A stretch of 64,000 nucleotides of DNA from Leishmania mexicana MHOM/GT/2001/U1103 (taxonomy: Eukaryota > Euglenozoa > Kinetoplastea > Trypanosomatida > Trypanosomatidae): the NCBI RefSeq assembly GCF_000234665.1, contig NC_018321.1:348594-412593 (forward strand). Reading direction: 5' to 3'. Below are positions 19,997 through 29,659 of this stretch, one piece after another (within the stretch, counting starts at the first letter, position 1; every line of letters starts with the position of its first letter). Under the pieces are notes generated by a model. It had not been told where the DNA came from and did no database searches. It worked only from the letters and a program-made list of their open reading frames with translations. The translations under genes and the position numbers were made by a program.

Positions 19997-20565
19997 GGCT
20001 GCGTGGACTGACGCGAACTCCTGTGGTAGAACACCGCGAAGGCAGAGTTTTGTGGAAGAAAAGGGGACGAGAGATGAGGTGCAACGGCGTTGCGTGTTCG
20101 TGACTGCAGAGCCGGGCGAGAGACGCGAAACGCAGCTGAAGACAGCAGAAGCCACATGAGAGAGACCTTAGGAGGGGAAGCTGGGGGGACGCGGATCAGC
20201 GAAAGGGCTGAGCAGCAGTGTCGGAGGCGCATTTGCGGTCGACTCGTTCAGAGAAGTTGCGTGAGTGTGTCAGAGAGAAGCAAGGCTTCAATGCGCCTAA
20301 GCGTCCATACACCCACACGCACAGACACGCAAACGTTGGCGGCAGGTCCTTATGATGTACTCTCTCTGCCTCTGCCGCCTCGTCGCTATCCTGCCGTCTC
20401 TCTCGCCGTCCGCTCACCGTTTAACGCACTAGCTCGTATACGAGGGTGCATCAAGCACTTATATCTATATATGGACATCTCTATCTAGCTATATGTATGT
20501 ATGTATGCCTATTCCCAACTTCTTCGCGGGTGCGGTACATCGACTTTTGTCTTTCATTCAACAAC

Positions 20566-20730
20566 ATTCATGTATATACATGTATATATATATATGAATA
20601 TATATATATATATATACATATACGTATATACACACACATACGTTATGTATGTATGTACATATGTATAAGTATCTATCTAAATATGTGTGTATATGTGTAT
20701 GTGTATATGTATAATGTATGTATATGTGGG
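20566..20730. repeat. TA/TGTA-rich microsatellite island
   Basis: This AT-rich block of TATA, TGTA and CACA runs sits inside GC-rich DNA. On the minus (transcribed) strand it contains TGTATATA at three places (plus-strand 20573-20580, 20611-20618, 20625-20632). That octamer equals the classical Pumilio-binding consensus, but simple-repeat chance occurrence is the default explanation. Confidence 0.7.
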
Positions 20731-20959
20731 CCAGCGGCGTGCGATTACGACTTTGCTCACATCTCTTCTCTGGTACGAAGATAAGTCGAATATGCTTTGG
20801 CAAAGCCAGTGAGAGGGAAAGGGGATGTGAGAGAAGCGCTGGACACGACCACTCAGACGCTGATGATGATACCATCCCTGTGTCCGCACCTTCCATTTCG
20901 GTCATGCATTGCTCTTGACGAGCATGAGACGTTAATGCCTCCGTCCCTTCGCCAGCGTG

Positions 20960-21470
20960 AGAGAGAGAGATGGGCAAAGGGGAAGGAGTTACGCCGACGC
21001 CATGAGCGAGTCGGCACACCCGTCTCCATCGATCCAATCTCCGGGCGTGTGTGCGCGGTCGGGCCGCCTACAGCGAGGCCATGCCGGCAGGGGCCGAGCG
21101 CGTCGGCCATACAAGAGCACACACACGCACATACGCCTGTGCGTGCGCACGGGCGGGGGTGCGGCGCTACACGTCCTTCCAGCGTACGGTGCCACCGGGT
21201 GCGGACATGCAGGGGGCCCCCGGGGGGGGGCGAGAGCTACATTCTGGGCGCACGGACAGCAGACATAACGAGAGACAAGGGGCCGTGCGGTCACCGTCGC
21301 CCATCCGCAGCCGGAACGGAAATGAGAAGGAGCACTCACGGGCAGAGCAAAGAGCGCGCCGCCACCGGGCATCGGGGGAGCGGCCCCATCGTCCCCCCGA
21401 TGCCGTCGCACCGCCGTGTCCCGAGGAATGCGTGCGGGCGTGAGTGCATGGCGTACATAAAGGAAATTAT
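20960..21470. repeat. GC-rich block, possible degenerate retroposon
   Basis: A stretch of about 0.5 kb, free of the simple-sequence character of its surroundings, with balanced composition. It ends in an A/T-rich junction (GTACATAAAGGAAATTATTC). It lies about 0.4 kb before the SIDER2-like copy. It could be another SIDER-type element, but no second copy is present in this window to prove it. Confidence 0.3.
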
Positions 21471-21889
21471 TCAATATGCTTTCCGCAGCGACTCGTGCCC
21501 GCTCGCGTGGCGGCGTCGAGCAGGAGATCAGACGCGTGGGTGCCGAGAGTCAGCGAGCGAACGATAGGTGGGGTGTCAGCATTCTGTTGCACCCCTTCCC
21601 ATCCCCCCTCCCCCAAGCATGCCTTTATCATGATATGTGCATGTCCAGATGGGTAGAGAAGATAAGGAGAGCCGAGGCAGAAGAAACAACAAAAAAATGA
21701 AGGCCATATCAAGGAAAGCATGCGATACACGTGTGTGCCTGTGTGTGTGTGTGCGCCCGCATGCGTGGCCCTTTTTCTCTCTGGCGCCTGTGTCAGCACC
21801 CCACGTCCCCCAACCCTCCCTCCTGCTACCACCACCACCACACATTACACTCGGCCTGTGCGTAGACATATACACGGGCATAGCACGCC

Positions 21890-22230
21890 TGCGCCATCCA
21901 CATGATGGGGAGAGTTTCAGCGTGGCTCGAAGACATCTGTCACCACGCCCTCGCTGTCCACTGGTGGTGGGAGCCTGCGCCACCGCGGAAGACGCACCAC
22001 GCGGCGACCAGCACAATGGGAGCGGCTGTGAGGCGGCACTGCGAGGCGGGTGTGTGGAGTCTGGTGCAGAGGTCGTACTCCGATGGCTGAGTCGACACAG
22101 TGCTGTACCGGCGTGTGTCTAGGGCTGCTTCGCGCCACGCGATGCGAGGGGGGGGGGGCTGTGACAGGGCCCGGTGCTCGAGAGCGCGGTTGGACCTCGT
22201 GTTAAGTGGCAGAGACATGAACTCGAATGG
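21890..22230 (+). repeat. SIDER2-like retroposon remnant, copy 1
   Basis: This stretch aligns by eye with 60740-61150. Shared blocks include CAGCGTGGCTCGAAG, CATCTGTCACC, CTCGCTG.CTACTGGTGG (as CCACTGGTGG here), GGGAGCGGCTGTGAGGCG, CTCCGATGGCTGAGT and GTACCGGCGTGTGTCTAGGG. The sequence is reminiscent of Leishmania SIDER2, short degenerate retroposons usually found in 3' UTRs. The copy lies in the 3' flank of the GMP reductase gene, which is transcribed on the minus strand, so the element is antisense to that mRNA. SIDER2 identity comes from memory of the family; the repeat relation is directly visible. Confidence 0.7.
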
Positions 22231-22581
22231 AAAAGAAATGGCAGGTCGTTCCTCCGACTTTTCCGTCTGGATCGCATCAACAGAAGGAGAACACCGAGTC
22301 ACACTACAACACACACACACACACACACAACGATACCTGTGCAAAAGACACTTGACCAGCGGAGGGGGGGGGGGAGAGGGAAGAGGGCAAAAGCAGGGAA
22401 GGAGAGGGAGGAGGCACTGCAGGGCGTCAACTGCGCGCGGTGAACTTCCGATACCCCCCTCCCCCAACCGGCCCATTCAGAGAAGCAGCGCTAGACCAAG
22501 TCCGCAAAGAGCATGAATGCTCACTTATGACGTTTATGCGTGTCTCTCTCTGTATTTATGTAGGCAGTGCCATAGGGCCCC

Positions 22582-24060
22582 TTACAGCTTCGAGATATCG
22601 TGGCTGCCGCTCTCCCGCAAACCGGCACCCGACATGCGCACAAACCTTGCGCGCTGCTGCATATCCGCAATGCTGTGGGAGCCGCAGTACGAGATGCCGG
22701 AGCGCAGGCCACCGACAAGTTGCTTTAAAATTGGTGCGAGGGGGCCCTTGCACGGCACGCTGCCCTCGACACCCTCCGGCACGAGATCATTAAAGACGTC
22801 CTCGTCAACGCGTTTTTCGCGCTCCGCCTTGCTGACGTTCGCGCCAAAGCCAGCCATGCCGCGAATGATCTTCACCTTCTTGCCGTCCTTTACAAGAACG
22901 CGGCCTGGAGCCTCGTCTGTGCCCGCCAGCATGTTGCCCAACATCACCGTGTCCGCGCCCGCAGCAATCGCCTTGCAGATGTCCCCGGCAGTCTTGACGC
23001 CACCGTCGGCGATGCACGGCACACCATGCTTCTTCGCCACGCGAGCACAGTCCATCACAGCAGACAGCTGCGGCACGCCGGAGCCGGCCACGAGCCGGGT
23101 AATGCAGATGCTGCCCGGACCCACACCAATCTTCAAGCCATCTGCTCCCGCGTCGATGAGGTCCTGCGCGCCCTCCGCCGTGGCGATGTTGCCGGCGATG
23201 ATGTCGACCTTGCTGGTGAGCGGGCTCGCCTTGAGTGCTTTCACCATGTCGATGCAGAGGTCGCTGTGGCCGTGCGCGATATCCACGACGAGCACGTCCA
23301 CGCCGGCGTCCACTAGGGCGGCAGCACGCTTGTGATCCTCTTTCTTCACGCCGATGGCGGCGCCGACAACGAGGCGGCCACGCGAGTCAAGGGTGGCGTT
23401 GCGGTTGCCAGTCAGCTTCAAAATGTCCGACTGAGTGATGAGGTAGAGCAGCTCTCCTTTGGGACCCAGCAGCGGAATGTTGTTGGTCCGCTTCACGCGC
23501 ATGACCTCGCGAGCCTCCTCCAGGGTGATGGCGGTGTTGGTCGAGACGACCATTCGGCTCACCGGGGTCATGAGGGTTTCGACGAGGGCGGAGTCGGTTG
23601 CAAAGACAAGGTCGCTCTTGCTGAGCACCCCGCACAGGCGGCGGCTGGTGAAGTCGTCCACCACCATTAGGCAGCTGACACCGCCCTTTCGGCCGGACCA
23701 GTTCAGCTCCTCGAGAGCCTCTGCCTTCGTCGCCGACGGCAGGATCATGCGCGGTTCTTCAATCAGGAAGGACTGGGCGCGCTTCACCTTGCGCACCATC
23801 GCGCACTGTTCCTCAATGCTACAGAAGCGGTGCAGGATGCCAATGCCGCCTTCGCGCGCCATCGTCACGGCCGTCTTGTCCTCGCACACGGTGTCCATGT
23901 TGCTGGCGACGATGGGAATCTTGAGGTGAATGTTGCGGCTGAGGCGTGTGTTTGTGTTGACGGCCTTGCGAGAGCGCACAGGGCTGCGCTGCGGGATGAG
24001 TAGAACGTCATCGTAGGTGAGTCCCTCAGGGAGGGTGGGAAGACTGCCCAGGGCCGCCAT
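22582..24060 (-). CDS. GMPR: GMP reductase, IMPDH-family with CBS domains, glycosomal
   Basis: An IMPDH/GMPR-family enzyme of 492 residues. GMP reductase converts GMP to IMP with NADPH, part of purine salvage and interconversion. It opens with [12 protein letters not shown] and [11 protein letters not shown], typical of the TIM barrel. A CBS-pair region follows at about 95-215. Then come [10 protein letters not shown], the catalytic loop GPGSICITR (Cys319), [18 protein letters not shown] and [10 protein letters not shown]. The PQLSAV motif and the lack of an IMPDH-type RYF flap favour GMP reductase; canonical Leishmania IMPDH is a different, more eukaryote-like protein. CBS domains are unusual in GMPR outside trypanosomatids. 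The C-terminus is SKL, a type-1 peroxisomal signal, so glycosomal location is expected. The 117 codons upstream of MAALGSLP are UTR translation. IMPDH activity cannot be fully excluded from sequence. Confidence 0.85.
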   Translation of the reverse strand: MAALGSLPTLPEGLTYDDVLLIPQRSPVRSRKAVNTNTRLSRNIHLKIPIVASNMDTVCEDKTAVTMAREGGIGILHRFCSIEEQCAMVRKVKRAQSFLIEEPRMILPSATKAEALEELNWSGRKGGVSCLMVVDDFTSRRLCGVLSKSDLVFATDSALVETLMTPVSRMVVSTNTAITLEEAREVMRVKRTNNIPLLGPKGELLYLITQSDILKLTGNRNATLDSRGRLVVGAAIGVKKEDHKRAAALVDAGVDVLVVDIAHGHSDLCIDMVKALKASPLTSKVDIIAGNIATAEGAQDLIDAGADGLKIGVGPGSICITRLVAGSGVPQLSAVMDCARVAKKHGVPCIADGGVKTAGDICKAIAAGADTVMLGNMLAGTDEAPGRVLVKDGKKVKIIRGMAGFGANVSKAEREKRVDEDVFNDLVPEGVEGSVPCKGPLAPILKQLVGGLRSGISYCGSHSIADMQQRARFVRMSGAGLRESGSHDISKL

Positions 24061-24875
24061 TTCCAGCCAAGAGAGGCGCAAAGGAGGAAGAAGAACGGAG
24101 GAGTCGGTGGGACGTGTGTGTATAGATATATATATATATATATCTATATCTATATGTATACACACAACGAAGACGGTACGCGTGCTTGTGCGAGGACGAA
24201 GAGAGAAGGGCCCCGGGTGTGGGGTAGGCAGAGGCGAGGAGGGAGGCGAGGAGACATGGAAGTGCGGTGCCGAGGCGGAGACATGCAGCCCAGGAAAGGG
24301 GCGTGAGTAGGCGGTCTCTATCTCTCGTTGTGCTTGATGCCCTTCTTCCCGTCCTTTTGGCTGCGGGCGGCAGTCCCCTTCGGAGACTGGCAAGCACACA
24401 TACACACACACAGATCCAGAACCATCCGTACACGCGAGAGATCGTTAGGGCTCACACAGGTAATGCCCCGGGCAACGAAGTCGGTCGTCGGTGTAGCGAC
24501 ATTTATGTGCGCGACGATACGGTCTTTTTAAGATAGGAGAAACAGAGGTGCTGGGGGGGTGAACGCCGGACGGACTGTGGGGTGCTGGACGAAGGGCGGG
24601 TGGGAGTGGGTGGGGTACAAGCCGGGTGAGCTGGGGGGGGGGAGGGCCAAACGCACGCAGCACCCGCCCGCTCGCTCGCATCCCACGATCCGCGGCACGC
24701 ATCCGTTGGGAATAAAAGGGCGGAGGTACGATGGAGAAGGGAGGAGGGACAAAAAACGCACCGTACTCACGAAGAGGGCCGTTACCGTCTGGCCGCGCCT
24801 CAGCACCCCACAACAAAGCGATGCCCTCGCACACCCCACACTCCGACAAGGGCGTGCCGTTGTGGTCCTCGGCAC
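24061..24875. other. Intergenic region between LOG-like and GMPR genes
   Basis: No gene was seen. A TA-rich run lies at about 24118-24162, near the GMP reductase start, and a purine-rich plus strand lies around 24180-24300. It serves as 3' flank of the LOG-like gene and 5' flank of GMPR. Confidence 0.6.
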
Positions 24876-25844
24876 CTAGGGCCGACTTGTCCAGATCAGC
24901 GTGGAAAACGGGCTCGGCGGCGGCACAAAGGACTTGAGCGCTTCCATGACCTCGACCGCGGTTGGCTTGATCACCAGAAAGTCGAAGACCTTCTCCTCCA
25001 CGAAGCCCTCGGCAATGAGGTGCCTCAAAAGCGCAACGAAAGGGTCGAAAAAGCCGTCGACATTCACAATGCCGATCTTGGGCCGATAGGCGTTGAGCTG
25101 GAACAGCGTGATCACCTCCAGCAGCTCATCAAAGGTGCCGACGCCGCCTGGCAGCGCGACCACCGTGTTGGAGTGGGCAAACATGATGCTCTTCCGCTCC
25201 GACATGGTAGCTGCTGTGTAGATGCGGTCGCCAATCATCGCCCCCGATACCTCGCGCTCCGACAGGGCGTTGGGGATGATGGAGATGATCTTGCCATTCA
25301 GTGCCTGCGCCTCCTTCGCCAACGCACCCATAATACCGACTGTGCCACCGCCGTAGACGACAGGCTGCTTCGCCTCTTCGACAATGTACTTGGCGAGAGC
25401 CTTGGCCTCCTGCGTGTACGCGGGCTTGCTGCCGCTGCGCGAACCGGCGAAAACCAGCACACCCTTCTGCAGCAGCGGGTCGTCCACGTCCTTGTCAGAC
25501 CACACCTGTGGCCTGCTGTCCATTGCCGGCTGCGACGCGACGCTGCTGTACACCGTTAGCTTCTGTTCCTCAACGGCGATCCCGGCTACGACTTTAAAGA
25601 GGTTCTGGAGGGGCGCGCTCTTCAGGTGAGTGTCTTCAAAGTCGCGCATGCTGTTGTAGCGCTCCAGTACGAGGTACTGTAGCGGCACCGGCTGGCCATT
25701 CTCGAAGACCTGATGCAGCTCGTAGGTGAGAGTGCCTGGCTCATTGCGAACGGAGTGCTGATACAGCGGGGCGAAGGCGTCGAGGAACTTCTGCTCCGCC
25801 TCGCCGTCGCGCAGCTTGATGGTGAAGACGGCCGCCACAACCAT
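24876..25844 (-). CDS. ABM domain fused to LOG-family phosphoribohydrolase
   Basis: A 322-residue fusion. Residues 1-100 form an ABM (antibiotic biosynthesis monooxygenase-like, ferredoxin-fold) domain: VVAAVFTIKLRDGEAEQKF, NEPGTLTYELHQ, QYLVLERYNSM, then an H/L/F-rich helix. Residues 126-310 are a LOG domain (often annotated lysine decarboxylase). It has VFAGSRSG, YGGGTVGIMGALA, IIPNAL, TMSERKSIM (R217, K218) and PGGVGTFDE (232-240), the signature of nucleoside 5'-monophosphate phosphoribohydrolases. LOG enzymes release a purine base, often an N6-modified adenine, plus ribose 5-phosphate. All key LOG motif residues appear intact, so activity is plausible. The ABM partner may be regulatory, a dimerisation module or a second enzyme; its role is unknown. 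The neighbour downstream is GMP reductase, also a purine-nucleotide enzyme. The ATG was verified at 25844. Confidence 0.9.
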   Translation of the reverse strand: MVVAAVFTIKLRDGEAEQKFLDAFAPLYQHSVRNEPGTLTYELHQVFENGQPVPLQYLVLERYNSMRDFEDTHLKSAPLQNLFKVVAGIAVEEQKLTVYSSVASQPAMDSRPQVWSDKDVDDPLLQKGVLVFAGSRSGSKPAYTQEAKALAKYIVEEAKQPVVYGGGTVGIMGALAKEAQALNGKIISIIPNALSEREVSGAMIGDRIYTAATMSERKSIMFAHSNTVVALPGGVGTFDELLEVITLFQLNAYRPKIGIVNVDGFFDPFVALLRHLIAEGFVEEKVFDFLVIKPTAVEVMEALKSFVPPPSPFSTLIWTSRP

Positions 25845-28800
25845 TTTCTTCTGCCCTTATGCTCGTCGTTTCGATGACTCGGCAATGGGCCTTCCGTGCG
25901 AGATATGTGACAGTGGGTTGTGCGGACTGCTCTTGTGCAATGTGCTTGTATGCCTTCCCGGCTTGTGCGTGTGTGCTCTACAATTCGCTTCTGAGGAATG
26001 ACGGACAGTCACAGGCGTGTGTGTGTGTGAGGAAAGGCTAAGGCGTGCTTCATCGAAGGTGGCTGTGGGCCAGAGGTGTACTCACAGGACGGAGGAGGAC
26101 CCACACGAAGAAGCGCAAAGAAAACGAGCGGAGAAAGAGGGAGAAGGAGAATGTAAAAGCGGCAGCGACGATGATGACGGGACAGCAGTTGTGGTACCAC
26201 ACGCACACACGCATGCGCCAGGGGAAGGGAGGGGCTGGACACAAACTGCAGGGAGAGAGGGGAGGAGGAATGACCCCCCTCCCCCTTATGGGCAGCGATG
26301 TGAGCGCCGCTTTTTCCACCATCAGCAGTCACGTGGAACGAGGCGTGAGCAACAAGTGCAGAGAGTAAGAGCGAGAGGAGGAGCACGAGCACGAGATCGG
26401 GATGAGGGTAGGTGCGCCCCTCCGTTTGTCTGCATCTCGTGAAGTCGAGCCGCTACCAATCCTGTGCTCCCTCACAAGGTGTCTCGACTCACCTTGCACG
26501 CCATCTTTTGTTCTCAGCGAATCCGTGAGCGCGGCAGCAGCGGTCGCGCCTTTTGACCATACCACATCATCATGGTGAAGTCGCCTCGAATCCCTCCTTA
26601 CCTTTTCTGCACGTGCTTTTTTTTGATTTGCCGACCTTGTGGTGATGCAGCACATCGGTGGACGACGCATGAGCACACAGACACATACAAAGCGAGAGTG
26701 CGAGTGAGAGTGGTGTGCACACGTGCGTCCATTGTATCGCCATCCCTCCCTCTCTCCCCGACTTCTCCCCGTCCCTCCTTGTCCAGGAATTGAGGAGAGA
26801 AAGCGGAGACATGAAATTAAACCAATAGAGCAAACATGTATGGAAGAGGTGAAGGCGGTGAGGATGCGACAGGGGGTGGGGGTGGTGGTGTTGGTGGTAA
26901 CGGCAACGTTACGTTCCGTCTATTCATTCGACGCGCCGCCCACGTACCCACCCACGCTTTTCCGCGCAACGGTGGGGCGAGAAAAACACAAGACAACATT
27001 ACAAAATGCACAACGCCGAGGGGGATGGGGAGAAAGGGGAGGAGGAGGATGCGGTGGGGAGAACAGCAGCAGGATTCTCCACCCACAGCGAACAAGGCGC
27101 GCCAACACACACACACACACACACAGACGCGGACAGAGTCTTACATGCACGTGCAGGCAAGCAGGTCACATGTAGAAGGGGGAGAGGAAGAGGAAGCGAA
27201 AAAAAGAGAAGTCCGCAACAAGCAACAGAAACGGGAGCGTCGATCATTCTCGCTCCCCCGCCTCCTCCCCCCTCCAAAAAAAAAACGATATACACATACA
27301 GTGTCTATACATATGAAAGGAAACAATGGCGCGGGAGAAATCAAACACAGAGCCACATGAGAGGAAGAGCAACCACCGCGATGGCAGCAACCAAACATCG
27401 AGGAGGATGCGAAAACACGGGAGGGGGTGGGGGTGGGGTGAAATGACGGTGTGCGGCGAAGGCGGGGACAGGAGAGAGAGAAATAGGTGCAGAGATGGGG
27501 AGAGGCGGTGGTGTGTGTGTGTGTGTGTGTGTGCCATCCGCTGACAGCATAATAAATTTCCTGCCCTTCTATACGTCTCTACCTTTGGCGCTCTCCTCCT
27601 GCGCATCCCGTTCGCTCTTCATTATCTTCGCCAGGGGGCGAAAGAAGAGAACAAGTTCAAGGTCAACAGCGGCATCAACCATCAATTTCTTTTTTTCTAT
27701 TGGCACGCAACTCACGCTGGGCTGATGAGAGGTCTGCACACTCCACGACATTCCCACATCCGTCACGCCCCCGACTTCCTCGTTCCACGCCGTCTCCTCC
27801 CCCCTGCAAGCGGTATATCAACCCCCGCCATGACACGTGATACATCCCATCAACACGATGGTGCTGGGAAAAGGGGGACATTCAGTTCCCCCGTCACAGA
27901 ACACAAAAGGTGTGTGGATGTCGGGTGGTGGTAGCAGCTGGCAGTAGGAGGGGAGACGTCAGTGTAGAAGAGAGAGAGATATCAAGGGAGGAGAGAGGGG
28001 AAGGGGGCAGGAGCGGATAACTAGCGCAGAGACACACACACACACACAGGCTCAGGCACAGGCAGAGTGGTACATTGGTGAAAAGGGGGAAAATCAAAAA
28101 AGCAGGGAAAACACAAGAAGAGAGAAAACGCGGGGGTGTGGAGGGAGAGGTGAGGCACTGCTGCTGCTGCTGGTGGTGGTGGTAAGAGACTTATGCACAG
28201 AGGGGTGGGGAGAGAAGCGAGGAGACCCGCTCGGGGTTGAGGTACATCCATTATACACACCCACAGGCACGGCAGAGGAGAGGGAGGCCCTGGGGTGAAA
28301 CACACGCACCACACACACACACACACACTTCTACAAAGAGCCACACAAAGAAGTGGTCACATCTCAGTGTGTCACACCATCCCCTTGTTTTCTTGCGCTC
28401 ACGCACATAGACGGCGCAGATCGACCAACAACGAGCTGTAAGAAAGTAAAGCGAGAGAGAGTCACAGAGGGCTATGCGTATCGGCGTGTGTGCGTCGACT
28501 CCCCAATCGTTTTCCCCCCTCCCCCTCCCCCGACCCTCACCGACGGTTCCAGCGGAATAATCAAAAGAAAAAACAACGAAGGAACAGAACAGCAACAAGA
28601 CAAGGCTGCATGGAGAGAGAGAGAGACAGAGGGGAGGCTTTCCTGTAAAGTTTCTTATGTGTTTTTTTTCTTTCTGCTTCGTAGGTGTGACGTCCTCCCG
28701 ATGCGTGCCCCCTCCCCCTCCCCCTCGCGGTGACTCGAGCCTCCCCACCCCCACACCTCTCAACGGATGTAAGAAAACAGGAGCGAAACCGAAAAAAAAG

Positions 28801-29659
28801 GAAAAAAAAAAGAACGGTGAGGAGTGACGGAGGAGTATGGCAGTCGAAGCAGGCGTTATGCATATATACATGTATACACATATATACATATATATACACA
28901 CATATACATATATATACATATGGTATCGCTTTCTCCGAATGGCGTGTGCCTCGGCGCGTTGGTGGAAGGGGACCAACGGTAAGTAGAAAAAGAAAAGGAA
29001 AAGAAAAAAGAGGCCCTCCCCCACCATCGTCCACAGACAACGCGAGACATACGTCACACGGCCGTTTCCCTCTCTTCCTCACACGCGGCGGCGCAGCACA
29101 GATGTGCGTGCGCATCTCTGTATACATGAGTAAGAGATTCATGCTAAGGCGAAACGGTGTGGGAGGTGTGGGGGTGGGGAGAGAAGACAGAAAAAGCACA
29201 GAGGCCTCTGCGCTCAAAGCCAGAGAAGAAGAAAACCTTGACGCACGCGCAAACACGCGCATGCCGCCCACATGGGCATGAAGCTGTACTGGAGACGAGA
29301 AAAGGAGAAGGACAAGCAGAAGCGCTCAGCCCAGCACGCGCACGCGCCCATGCAGAGATTCGGGAACATAGTGAGAGGGGTGGAGGGGTGGTGGTAGTGT
29401 GTGTGTGTGTGAGTGGGGATAATACACACGCGCGCACACACAGACGCATAAAGGAAAAGGGAAGAGGTCTGATCGGCGAGATTACGCGGGGATGGGGAAG
29501 AGAGGGAGGGGGGCAAAGGGGGAGGAGCCACACACACGAGAAGTAGGGAGCATCATATGGAGTTGCAAGGGGAGATGGAGGGATCTGAGGCAGAGAGGGG
29601 GGGGGGCGGAGAGGAGGAGCAACCGCTGCATATGAATGCGTGTATGCGTCCCGGTCTTG
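25845..29659. other. Long gene-free region (3.8 kb), kinesin 3' flank
   Basis: No supported gene was found on either strand. The ORFs here are short or are translations of GA, CA and T-rich repeats. Contents include (CA)n tracts near 27103-27124, 28032-28048 and 28311-28327, a (TG)n tract near 27512-27532, A-rich runs, and a TA-rich island at 28861-28922. It probably comprises a long kinesin 3' UTR plus the splice region of the ABM-LOG gene. Confidence 0.6.
28861..28922 (-). repeat. TA-rich island with four TGTATATA octamers
   Basis: A run of TATA/CACA/TGTA. On the minus strand, which is the transcribed strand, TGTATATA occurs four times (plus-strand 28863-28870, 28881-28888, 28891-28898, 28911-28918). 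The position is about 0.75 kb downstream of the kinesin stop codon. This could be a cluster of PUF-type sites or simple repeat only. Confidence 0.65.

Larger units (their letters stand above)
19997..22581. other. Long intergenic region with repeats
   Basis: About 2.6 kb without a supported gene. It contains a TA-rich island, a GC-rich block and a SIDER2-like repeat, each listed separately. The part near 20000-20090 reads as a polypyrimidine tract with AG on the minus strand and is the probable splice-acceptor region of the 792-residue gene. Confidence 0.6.

Noticed and set aside
19997..20155. Upstream extension of the 792-residue gene
   Set aside because: It starts at GTG and spans a pyrimidine tract with AG; the first ATG in frame is at 19996.
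20797..21567. 256-codon plus-strand open frame
   Set aside because: It runs through a GC-rich block and repeats on the strand opposite to transcription; peptide is Arg/Gly/His-rich without order.
28251..29057. 268-codon minus-strand open frame
   Set aside because: Peptide is composed of Phe/Leu/Tyr runs and repeats from T-rich and TA-rich UTR sequence; no coding character.
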